Assembly: GCA_937958345.1 (NCBI GenBank)
Contig: CALGNW010000072.1
Coordinates: 1 to 5,474, forward strand
Origin: an uncultured Neomegalonema sp.
GTDB taxonomy: Bacteria; Pseudomonadota; Alphaproteobacteria; Rhodobacterales; Rhodobacteraceae
DNA length: 5,474 bases
Direction of reading: 5' to 3'
The translations under genes and the position numbers were made by a program. Below are positions 1 through 4,853 of this stretch, one piece after another. How positions within the stretch are numbered: the first letter of the stretch is position 1; every line of letters starts with the position of its first letter. The notes beneath the pieces were generated by a model. That model was not told where the DNA came from. It saw only the letters and a program-made list of their open reading frames with translations, and ran no database searches.

Positions 1-2
1 TC

Positions 3-110
3 ATTGCCGAACTGGCTGAAGAGCGGCGCACCAAAGCTGCGATCATCAACAACCTGAAAATCTGGCTGGCGGCGTCATTCGGGTTCGCGGTTGCTGCAAT
101 CGTGTTCTGA
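3..110 (+). CDS. 3' end of a small protein of unknown function with a hydrophobic C-terminus (partial)
   Basis: Only the last 35 codons are inside the window; the reading frame is open to the left edge and stops with TGA at 108-110. The visible part begins IAELAEERRTKAAI, a charged, probably helical stretch. It ends in a hydrophobic run (WLAASFGFAVAAIVF) that could be a single membrane-spanning or membrane-anchoring helix at the extreme C-terminus. I do not recognise the family. What supports it as a real gene is a second, frameshifted copy at 651-859 that preserves the same protein pattern (ERRxKAAIINxLKIWxAA) with several silent changes. That copy suggests the missing N-terminal part may resemble MRTICIPEAVRNDSLQLCQV. 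It lies 89 bases upstream of the LexA-like gene and is probably part of the same accessory module. Function is unknown. Confidence 0.6.
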   Translation: MAELAEERRTKAAIINNLKIWLAASFGFAVAAIVF

Positions 111-142
111 TCAAGCAACCACAGCCTAACGTTCAAATGGCC

Positions 143-182
143 GATTAATCCGAGTCCTCAGCAGAAGCGGAGGTTCTAAACC
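143..182. promoter_or_regulatory. Two small palindromes in the leader of the LexA-like gene (possible operators)
   Basis: The 89-base gap before the LexA-like gene contains a perfect 8-base palindrome GATTAATC (143-150). It also contains an 11-base dyad GGTT-CTA-AACC (172-182), just upstream of the AGGAGA ribosome-binding site. Sites in this position could be bound by the downstream winged-helix protein for autoregulation. Neither matches the usual alphaproteobacterial LexA box (GTTC-N7-GTTC). Palindromes this short also occur by chance, so this is a weak call, and I could not assign a convincing -35/-10 pair here. Confidence 0.2.
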
Positions 183-199
183 AAACAGGAGACACGGAA

Positions 200-637
200 A
201 TGCTCACGAAACGGCAACTCGAAACTTTCCAATTTATTGACGCAGAGATTACGCGTACCGGTGGCACATCGCCAAGCTTTGACGAGATTAAAGATCACCT
301 CGGCCTTAATTCTAAATCAGGCATCTTTCGCTTGGTGCGCGCACTCGAAGATCGCGGGTTTATTCGCCGCGAAAGGCGAAGCTGGCGTGCGATAACAATC
401 CTGCGCCGCCCCGGCGATGAGCAAGCCGTCACCAACGCCAATTTCGCCATCATCCCCGACGATCCTGTTTCCATAAACGCCGAGATCGAGGCCCTGCAAG
501 TTCTCATTGGCGCGCGCCTCACCGTCCTCGACACCATGAGCGACGCCGGGACACCGACGGGTGCAGACGCCAAACCCGACTTATCAAGGCATCGCACGTC
601 GCCCCGGGCTACCGCTTTCGACCACGCAACCGTTTGA
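200..637 (+). CDS. LexA-like winged-helix DNA-binding protein lacking the S24 protease domain
   Basis: Residues 1 to about 70 match the N-terminal DNA-binding domain of alphaproteobacterial LexA: LTKRQLETFQFI at the start, then SPSFDEIKDHLGLNSKSGI as the helix-turn-helix region, then RLVRALEDRGFIRR leading into the wing. LexA then normally carries an S24 peptidase domain with an Ala-Gly self-cleavage site and a Ser/Lys dyad, giving about 200-240 residues in all. Here the remaining 75 residues show no such motifs and end in a Pro/Thr/Arg-rich tail, so RecA-stimulated self-cleavage is not expected. It is probably a small transcriptional regulator of the accessory element, perhaps recognising a LexA-like half-site. 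The ATG follows AGGAGA at a good distance. The next reading frame starts 13 bases after its stop, suggesting co-transcription. The fold assignment is firm; the regulatory target is unknown. Confidence 0.88.
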   Translation: MLTKRQLETFQFIDAEITRTGGTSPSFDEIKDHLGLNSKSGIFRLVRALEDRGFIRRERRSWRAITILRRPGDEQAVTNANFAIIPDDPVSINAEIEALQVLIGARLTVLDTMSDAGTPTGADAKPDLSRHRTSPRATAFDHATV

Positions 638-650
638 CGGAGAGTGAACT

Positions 651-859
651 ATGCGCACGATCTGCATTCCGGAAGCTGTTCGAAATGACTCGCTGCAGCT
701 CTGTCAGGTGATCGTCGGGTTGGCCCCCGATCAAATCAGCGCAGTAGTCATTGCCGAGCCGCCGAGCGACGGGCCAAAGCTGCGATTATCAACAAACTGA
801 AGATCTGGGTGGCGGCGCGTGCCACCGGAGGCTCGGCGCACCTCCAGCAATCGTTTTGA
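651..859 (+). pseudogene. Frameshifted, diverged duplicate of the small gene at the left edge
   Basis: An ATG at 651, preceded by GGAGAG at 639-644, opens a 49-codon frame beginning MRTICIPEAVRNDSLQLCQV and stopping at TGA 798-800. Where it reaches VVIAE it aligns with the partial gene at the left edge, but it then loses four bases (ACTG in the first copy) and leaves frame. Reading on in the shifted frame restores the homologous protein: AAERRAKAAIINKLKIWVAA against LAEERRTKAAIINNLKIWLAA. The shifted frame then diverges and ends at TGA 857-859, where the DNA around the stop again resembles the first copy. I therefore read this as a decayed paralog. The short 651-800 product could still be translated, since start and ribosome-binding site are intact. 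It sits between the LexA-like and AlpA-like genes on the same strand. Confidence 0.6.
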
Positions 860-885
860 ATACACCAACAGCAAGGGAAAATTCG

Positions 886-1128
886 ATGACTACAATTTCC
901 ACCTCAAGCCCGAACGCCGAGATATCGAGTGAGCGGCTGCTGACGCGAACCGAGGTCGAAGAGATATTTGGCTTCCCGACGAAGCGCTATCTTGAGATCG
1001 CAGCGATGGGCGAGGAGGGCCCCCCAATCGTCCGCTTCGGCCGGACCGTTCGTTATCGGGTTGGCGATCTTCGCGGCTGGATCGCTGCACATCGCGTCGA
1101 AGGCGAAAGTGGCAGTGACAGGGACTAG
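886..1128 (+). CDS. AlpA/excisionase-like helix-turn-helix DNA-binding protein
   Basis: This is an 80-residue protein with the layout of AlpA / MerR-like (HTH_17) regulators and excisionases. A short Ser/Thr-rich N-terminus is followed by a helix-turn-helix at about residues 18-40 (LLTRTEVEEIFGF, then PTKRYLEIAAMG). A short wing follows (PPIVRFGRTVRYRVGDL, about 46-62), closing with GWIAAHR. Small proteins of this class typically control or direct excision of integrated phages and islands, or activate their integrase genes. I chose the ATG at 886 because AAGGGA lies seven bases upstream and the domain starts soon after; the same frame extends upstream to a TTG at 751, but that stretch is the decayed duplicate in another frame. 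A strong terminator follows. Its position next to the tRNA 3' end fits an integrative-element role. Excisionase activity itself is inferred. Confidence 0.82.
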   Translation: MTTISTSSPNAEISSERLLTRTEVEEIFGFPTKRYLEIAAMGEEGPPIVRFGRTVRYRVGDLRGWIAAHRVEGESGSDRD

Positions 1129-1155
1129 CTTCGCTCTCAAAATTGCCATCGACCG

Positions 1156-1187
1156 AACGGGCTGCATTTCATGCGGCCCGTTTCTGT
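1156..1187 (+). terminator. Intrinsic terminator after the AlpA-like gene
   Basis: A near-perfect stem is visible. AACGGGC (1156-1162) pairs with GCCCGTT (1176-1182). A T-G wobble follows (1163/1175), then GCAT (1164-1167) pairs with ATGC (1171-1174) around a three-base TTC loop. The T-rich tail TTTCTGT follows directly on the plus strand, and there is no T tract on the other side. It should end transcription of the accessory genes before the tRNA gene. Confidence 0.8.
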
Positions 1188-1206
1188 ATCGGACGGTTTC
1201 ACGCTC

Positions 1207-1295
1207 GTTCAAATCGTAAGGGTGGGCTTAAAGGTGGACTGAAGTTCAGTAAAAATCGTCAAATTATTGAAATAAATCGGTAAAATGCGATATTA
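1207..1295. other. AT-rich segment at the tRNA 3' flank: iterated AAATCG and a 13-bp palindrome
   Basis: Between the terminator and the tRNA 3' end the base composition becomes clearly AT-rich compared with the rest of the window. It holds AAATCGT at 1211-1217 and 1253-1259 and AAATCGG at 1274-1280; the last two are 21 bases apart, two helical turns. It also holds a perfect palindrome ACTGAA-G-TTCAGT (1238-1250) and a short TCAA...TTGA dyad (1259-1270). This could be the arm-site and excisionase-binding part of an attachment region, or simply the 3' trailer of the tRNA transcript with a weak terminator. No gene is evident here. Confidence 0.3.
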
Positions 1296-1381
1296 TGGTG
1301 CCCGGGGGGGGACTCGAACCCCCACGATGTTGCCATCGGCGGATTTTGAATCCGCTGCGTCTACCATTCCGCCACCCGGGC
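1296..1381 (-). tRNA. tRNA-Leu (anticodon CAA)
   Basis: The minus strand folds as a complete class II tRNA. The acceptor stem is GCCCGGG with CCCGGGC, discriminator A at 1299, and an encoded CCA at 1296-1298. The D-arm sequence GGCGGAATGGTAGACGC is of leucine type. The anticodon stem GCGGA/TCCGC encloses loop TTCAAAA, giving anticodon CAA (1346-1348), which reads UUG. A long variable arm, CGATG-GCAA-CATCG, is typical of tRNA-Leu. The T arm is GGGGG-TTCGAGT-CCCCC. All stems pair fully, so it should be functional. Its 3' end faces the accessory genes on the left, the orientation expected if an element integrated at the tRNA 3' end and restored it. Confidence 0.97.
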
Positions 1382-1395
1382 CTTGAGGACAAGCG

Positions 1396-1423
1396 ATTAT
1401 GTCAGGGAAAGCCCCAGATCAAG
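1396..1423 (-). promoter_or_regulatory. Likely promoter of the tRNA-Leu gene
   Basis: Upstream of the tRNA on the minus strand there is CATAAT (plus-strand 1396-1401), five of six matches to the -10 consensus. CTTGAT (1418-1423) lies 16 bases further upstream as a -35 element. The -10 box ends 14 bases before the tRNA 5' base, which leaves a short leader for RNase P to remove. Box quality and spacing are reasonable but not decisive. Confidence 0.4.
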
Positions 1424-1529
1424 ATATTTAGTGAACGGCTGTTCGCGACATTCGTACATTTGCGCGCGACTCGGGTTTTTGCGGCGAATAGCGATTTCCT
1501 CTGACCCGGAAATGCTCTAGCACAAGCGC

Positions 1530-2111
1530 ATGTTGAGACGTTTGTATAACTGGACCATCGACAAAGCCGAGTCGCCCTATGCGCTCGTGTTTTTGGCGTT
1601 GCTGGCTTTTGCGGAAAGTTCGTTTTTTCCGATCCCGCAAGAGGCCATGATGATTCCGATGATCGTGGCCGCTCCGCATCGCGCGTGGCTGATCGCGGGG
1701 GTTGTGACGCTTGCCTCCGTCGCGGGCGCGGCGCTCGGGTATGCCATCGGTTTCCTGTTCTATGACACCGTCGGGATTCAGGTGCTCGAATTCTACGGAA
1801 AAGCGGACCGGTACGACGAATTCAAAGCAATGTATGACGAGCACGGCAGCTGGGCCGTCGCGATCGGAGCCATCACGCCGTTCCCCTACAAGGTCACGAC
1901 GATCATCAGCGGTTTGCTGCAAATGGACTTCCTGTCTTTCATGCTCGTCAGCCTGCTGGGTCGGGGGATACGCTTTTTCCTGATCGCTGCGCTGCTGTGG
2001 AAATTCGGGACGCCAATCAGAGCCTTTATTGAAAAGCGTCTCGGCCTCGTTACGGTTGCCTTCTTCGCTGTTCTGATCGGCGGCTTTGTGGTGTTGAAAT
2101 ATGCGATCTAA
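1530..2111 (+). CDS. YqaA-type DedA/VTT family membrane protein
   Basis: This is a 193-residue integral membrane protein of the DedA / VTT (SNARE-associated) superfamily, closest in layout to the YqaA branch. Hydrophobic segments are at about residues 17-47, 53-78, 108-130, 134-158 and 172-191. The family signatures are present: the acidic/proline re-entrant motif AESSFFPIPQE (28-38), the GAITPFPYKVTTIISG loop (113-128), and GRGIRFF (144-150) with its conserved arginines. DedA proteins act in the cytoplasmic membrane and are linked to lipid-carrier or phospholipid translocation and envelope homeostasis; the substrate of this one is not deducible. No good Shine-Dalgarno precedes the ATG, and an in-frame TAG just upstream (1516-1518) rules out a longer start, so initiation may be weak or leaderless-like. 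It heads a four-gene overlapping operon and overlaps dsbB by 11 bases. Confidence 0.9.
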   Translation: MLRRLYNWTIDKAESPYALVFLALLAFAESSFFPIPQEAMMIPMIVAAPHRAWLIAGVVTLASVAGAALGYAIGFLFYDTVGIQVLEFYGKADRYDEFKAMYDEHGSWAVAIGAITPFPYKVTTIISGLLQMDFLSFMLVSLLGRGIRFFLIAALLWKFGTPIRAFIEKRLGLVTVAFFAVLIGGFVVLKYAI

Positions 2112-2577
2112 GTTTTTTCTCGCCGCCGCCATCGGCACGGCAACCTTCATCGCCGCGCTCGGTTTCCAGTATATCGGCGGCCTGCCTCCGTGCCAGTTGT
2201 GCATCAGTCAACGCTGGGCCTTGGGTGTCGGCATCGCGGGTGCGGCGATTGCGGGCATGACAAACGGCATGACGCGGCTTGTCTTCGGCCTCGTCGCGGT
2301 AGGCGGCTTTCTGGCCGAGGCCGGCCTTGCGTTCTATCATACCGGCGTCGAGCGTCACTGGTGGCAAGGCCCGCAGTCATGCTCGGGCGGTGCGCAGTTG
2401 CCGTCTTCTTTTGATCCTGCCGTGGTGGCGGCAGGGGCGGCGGGCAAAGCGCCTGCGGCCTGCAACGAAATCCCGTGGGATCTGTTCGGACTTTCGATGG
2501 CGAATTACAATGTTGCCATTGCCGGGTTTATGGCGGCCCTGTGCATTATGGCCCTGCGCGCGAAACCAGCCGGGTGA
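2101..2577 (+). CDS. dsbB: DsbB-family disulfide bond formation protein
   Basis: This is a 158-residue four-helix inner-membrane protein that would reoxidise a periplasmic thiol oxidase of the DsbA type and pass the electrons to quinone. Visible hallmarks are the first periplasmic CxxC (PPCQLC, Cys31 and Cys34) followed at the usual spacing by Arg38, equivalent to the quinone-contacting Arg of E. coli DsbB. The second cysteine pair, Cys94 and Cys121, lies in a loop ending CNEIPWDLFGLSMANYN, as is usual in the alphaproteobacterial branch. Membrane segments are about 4-24, 38-54, 58-80 and 134-152. It is a little shorter than the E. coli protein (176 residues). The ATG lies inside the end of the DedA gene, so translation is probably coupled. 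The stop overlaps the GTG of the next gene. No DsbA is in the window. Confidence 0.93.
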   Translation: MRSKFFLAAAIGTATFIAALGFQYIGGLPPCQLCISQRWALGVGIAGAAIAGMTNGMTRLVFGLVAVGGFLAEAGLAFYHTGVERHWWQGPQSCSGGAQLPSSFDPAVVAAGAAGKAPAACNEIPWDLFGLSMANYNVAIAGFMAALCIMALRAKPAG

Positions 2578-3482
2578 CGCCGCGCGCGCGCGGATTTGCA
2601 GCAGCAACAACCGTGCTCTTTATCTGGTCGTCCTGGCTGGTGGTCAGTCGCGCAGGAGCGTTAACGCCGCTGACCGTTTATGACCTCGCCGCAATCCGTT
2701 ACGGGGTCTCTGCGTTATTCGTTCTGCCCGTCGTTCTGTGGCTCAAGCCCTGGCGGCAGATGAGCCTTGCGCGGATGGCGGCGGTCACGATGCTGCTCGG
2801 GCCGGTTTATATCCTGCTGGTCTTCGGAGGGTTCAAGCACGCCCCCGCTGCGCATGGCGGAATCTACATGAACGGCGCCCTGCCGGTGATTACCCTCGTG
2901 CTGTCCTGGTTCTGGCTCTCCCGGCGCGCGACCAACCGGCAAATCGCCGGATCGGTCATTGTCGTCGTCGGCGTCGTCCTTGTGGTTGCCGACACCGCGC
3001 GGATCGAGCTGGGGACAGCATGGCTTGGCGATGCGATGTTTCTCGCCGCTGCGGTGTTCTTTGCCGCCTATATGGTTGCCAGTCGGGTCTGGGAAATCAC
3101 AATCCCCCAGCTGTTGCTGTGCAGCTCGCTCCTCAATGCGATTTTGTTCGTCCCTGTCTGGGCGTTGTTCCTGCCGTCGGAGATAACCGCTATTCCGGCG
3201 GACAGCCTCGCGTTGCAGATCGTCTATCAGGGAGTCGTCCCGAATCTGATCGGCCTTCTGCTTGTGACGTATGCCGTGCGCACCATCGGCGCACCGGCCA
3301 CATCGGCCTTTATGGCTGCTGTTCCGGGGCTGGGTGCAATCCTCAGCTTTATCTTCCTCGATGAACAGCTCGGGCCGCTGGGATGGTTTGCGGTTGCCCT
3401 GCTGACGTCGGGCATTGTGATGATGGCGTTGCGGGACAGAAGTGCTACAACACCGCCGATTGTTAAAAAGGATTCCCGATGA
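2574..3482 (+). CDS. EamA-family drug/metabolite transporter (DMT superfamily)
   Basis: This is a 302-residue polytopic protein with the duplicated EamA architecture: first repeat about residues 7-139, second about 152-286, roughly ten membrane helices. Each repeat ends with the typical pattern of a proline-containing helix and a final helix (GALPVITLVLSWFWL; AAVPGLGAILSFIFLDEQL, then a glycine-rich helix to about 286). Such proteins export or import small metabolites, amino acids or drugs; the substrate is not predictable. I chose the GTG at 2574 because it gives a GTGA overlap with the dsbB stop and a short N-terminus (VTPRARGF) before the first helix. An in-frame ATG at 2475 would add 33 residues buried in dsbB that look unlike protein. 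It overlaps the next gene by four bases (ATGA). Confidence 0.88.
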   Translation: MTPRARGFAAATTVLFIWSSWLVVSRAGALTPLTVYDLAAIRYGVSALFVLPVVLWLKPWRQMSLARMAAVTMLLGPVYILLVFGGFKHAPAAHGGIYMNGALPVITLVLSWFWLSRRATNRQIAGSVIVVVGVVLVVADTARIELGTAWLGDAMFLAAAVFFAAYMVASRVWEITIPQLLLCSSLLNAILFVPVWALFLPSEITAIPADSLALQIVYQGVVPNLIGLLLVTYAVRTIGAPATSAFMAAVPGLGAILSFIFLDEQLGPLGWFAVALLTSGIVMMALRDRSATTPPIVKKDSR

Positions 3483-4135
3483 GCATTCTCGAAGGCCCAA
3501 CCGTCGACGCAGCCTCCGGCACAGCGAACAGCCTTGTCGTTTTTCTACACGGATACGGTGCGGACGGAAACGATCTGATCGGGCTGTCACAGCCTCTGGC
3601 GGGCATGCTCCCGGATACGGCGTTTGCCTCGCCCCACGCACCCGAGCCTTGCACGGCCTCTCCGATGGGGCGGCAGTGGTTTCCGATTCCCTATCTCGAC
3701 GGCTCGTCCGAGGCGGAGATGATGGAGGGGCTGGGCCGCGCGAAGGCGGCGCTGAATACGTATCTTGATGCACAGACCAGCGCCCGCGGGCTTGCGGCGG
3801 ATCGCGTTGCTCTGGTCGGCTTTTCGCAGGGCACGATGATGTCGCTCGAGGTCGGATTGCGCCGCGAGCAGCAACTGGCCGGCATCGTCGGCTTTTCGGG
3901 CCGCTTGCTGCGATCCGATGCCCTTGAGACCGAGATTAAAAGCAAACCGCCCGTCTTGCTGGTTCATGGCGACGCCGATCAGGTCGTCCCGCCCCAGTCA
4001 CTAAAGGACGCGACGCTCGCACTAAAAAAACAGGGCGTTGAGGTCGCGGCGCATTCGCGTCCGGGTCTCGGCCACGGTATCGACAATGAAGGGCTGGGCC
4101 TGGCGGCGGGCTTTCTGTCGACTGTGTTGAAATAG
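3479..4135 (+). CDS. Phospholipase/carboxylesterase family alpha/beta hydrolase
   Basis: This is a 218-residue serine hydrolase of the Abhydrolase_2 family (acyl-protein thioesterase / carboxylesterase type), the usual length for a single-domain cytoplasmic member. An early strand leads to the oxyanion-hole motif LHGYGADG (23-30). The nucleophile elbow is GFSQG (114-118, Ser116). The acid loop HGDADQVVP (163-171) provides probable catalytic Asp167. GLGHGI (196-201) supplies His199, so the triad is intact. No signal peptide is seen. Likely activity is hydrolysis of short or medium carboxyl or thioesters; the true substrate is unknown. The ATG overlaps the transporter stop by four bases, with AAGGA close upstream, so it belongs to the same operon and appears to be its last gene. 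Confidence 0.93.
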   Translation: MSILEGPTVDAASGTANSLVVFLHGYGADGNDLIGLSQPLAGMLPDTAFASPHAPEPCTASPMGRQWFPIPYLDGSSEAEMMEGLGRAKAALNTYLDAQTSARGLAADRVALVGFSQGTMMSLEVGLRREQQLAGIVGFSGRLLRSDALETEIKSKPPVLLVHGDADQVVPPQSLKDATLALKKQGVEVAAHSRPGLGHGIDNEGLGLAAGFLSTVLK

Positions 4136-4143
4136 TCCGCTGC

Positions 4144-4205
4144 ACCCGATCTTTTTCCGCCGGATACAATCGGGTCAATGGCCCTATATTCAGAGTGATT
4201 GACCC
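4144..4205. promoter_or_regulatory. Two interlocking inverted repeats ahead of the HNH gene
   Basis: ACCCGAT (4144-4150) is perfectly inverted at ATCGGGT (4169-4175), separated by 18 bases. GGGTCAAT (4172-4179) is perfectly inverted at ATTGACCC (4198-4205), again separated by 18 bases. The two dyads share GGGT at 4172-4175, so as RNA only one hairpin could form at a time; as DNA they make three half-sites about 25-26 bases apart. The right-hand arm covers the -35 hexamer of the candidate promoter for the HNH gene. No T tract follows either stem, so neither is a standard terminator for the upstream operon. Confidence 0.45.
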
Positions 4206-4227
4206 TTCCGGTTTCCGCATGTAGCTT
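4199..4227 (+). promoter_or_regulatory. Candidate promoter for the HNH gene
   Basis: TTGACC (4199-4204) matches the -35 consensus at five of six positions. After a 17-base spacer, TAGCTT (4222-4227) is a weak -10. Transcription would start near 4234, leaving a short leader with AGGAG at 4242-4246 before the ATG at 4257. The -35 lies in an arm of the inverted repeat, which suggests control at this site. Confidence 0.35.
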
Positions 4228-4256
4228 CTGGGCAAAGGTTCAGGAGAATAACTTCG

Positions 4257-4853
4257 ATGACCAGTTTGATTTCGACGACGACACCGGCGTTCGTGAGAAA
4301 TCCTTCTGGACTCCGCGACCGTCCGGCTTTGATTTTGAATGCCGATTATCGCCCGCTTTCGTACTTTCCGCTGTCGCTTTGGGCCTGGCAGGATGCGGTG
4401 AAGGCTGTGTTTCTGGAGCGCGTGAACATCGTCTCGGAATACGAGGAGGAGGTCCACTCACCCTCGATGTCGATGCGCGTGCCCAGCGTCGTGTCCCTGC
4501 GTGATTACATTCAACCGGCGCGCTATCCGGCCTTCACGCGGTTCAACCTGTTCCTGCGTGACGAGTTCGTTTGCCAGTATTGCGGCGCGGCGGCAGAGCT
4601 GACCTTTGACCATGTCGTTCCCCGTTCAAAGGGCGGGCGTACGACGTGGGAAAATGTCGTTGCCGCGTGCAGCCCGTGTAATCTGCGTAAGGGCAGTCAG
4701 GACATCGGGCGCGGGTCGGGCATTATGCTGAACCGCAAACCCTATAAACCAACGGCGATGAAGCTGCAGAATGTCGGACGGAAATTCCCGCCGAACCACC
4801 TGCACGAAAGCTGGATGGACTATCTCTACTGGGATGCTGAACTGGAGGCGTAA
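4257..4853 (+). CDS. HNH endonuclease family protein
   Basis: This is a 198-residue protein with an N-terminal alpha/beta region (LILNADYRPLSYFPLS, about 25-40) typical of the widespread stand-alone bacterial HNH proteins, followed by a zinc-bound HNH nuclease core. Core residues are Cys106 and Cys109 (CQYCG), the DH pair at 118-119 (FDHVVPRSKGG), Asn133 in WENVV, and Cys138/Cys141 with Asn142 (CSPCNLRKG). The four cysteines would bind structural zinc, and His119, Asn133 and Asn142 form the ββα-metal site. Members are found across alphaproteobacteria outside any obvious restriction system; their cellular role is not settled. The ATG follows AGGAG by ten bases. It appears to be its own transcription unit, with a promoter candidate upstream and a terminator downstream. 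It converges with the unknown gene on the minus strand. Confidence 0.92.
   Translation: MTSLISTTTPAFVRNPSGLRDRPALILNADYRPLSYFPLSLWAWQDAVKAVFLERVNIVSEYEEEVHSPSMSMRVPSVVSLRDYIQPARYPAFTRFNLFLRDEFVCQYCGAAAELTFDHVVPRSKGGRTTWENVVAACSPCNLRKGSQDIGRGSGIMLNRKPYKPTAMKLQNVGRKFPPNHLHESWMDYLYWDAELEA

Noticed and set aside
751..885. N-terminal extension of the AlpA-like protein from a TTG at 751
   Set aside because: The extension is the decayed duplicate read in a different frame. The ATG at 886 has its own ribosome-binding site and the domain begins just after it.
1304..1311. Run of eight G as a possible sequencing error
   Set aside because: The run is exactly accounted for by the acceptor stem and the T stem of the tRNA, all of which pair perfectly.
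1295..1504. Plus-strand frame of 69 codons (MVPGGGLEPPRCC...)
   Set aside because: It is the antisense of tRNA-Leu running into the intergenic region, a well-known spurious prediction type.
1428..2204. Minus-strand frame of 258 codons
   Set aside because: It is antisense to the DedA and dsbB genes, with a His/Arg/Glu/Gln-rich composition typical of a GC-rich shadow frame.
2475..2573. 33-residue extension of the EamA transporter
   Set aside because: It lies wholly inside dsbB in another frame and is not membrane-like. The GTG at 2574 gives a normal start and a 4-base overlap.
2715..3773. Minus-strand frame of 352 codons
   Set aside because: It is antisense to the transporter and hydrolase genes. 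It is rich in Arg, Pro, Ser and His with no domain pattern, while the plus-strand products are clear families.
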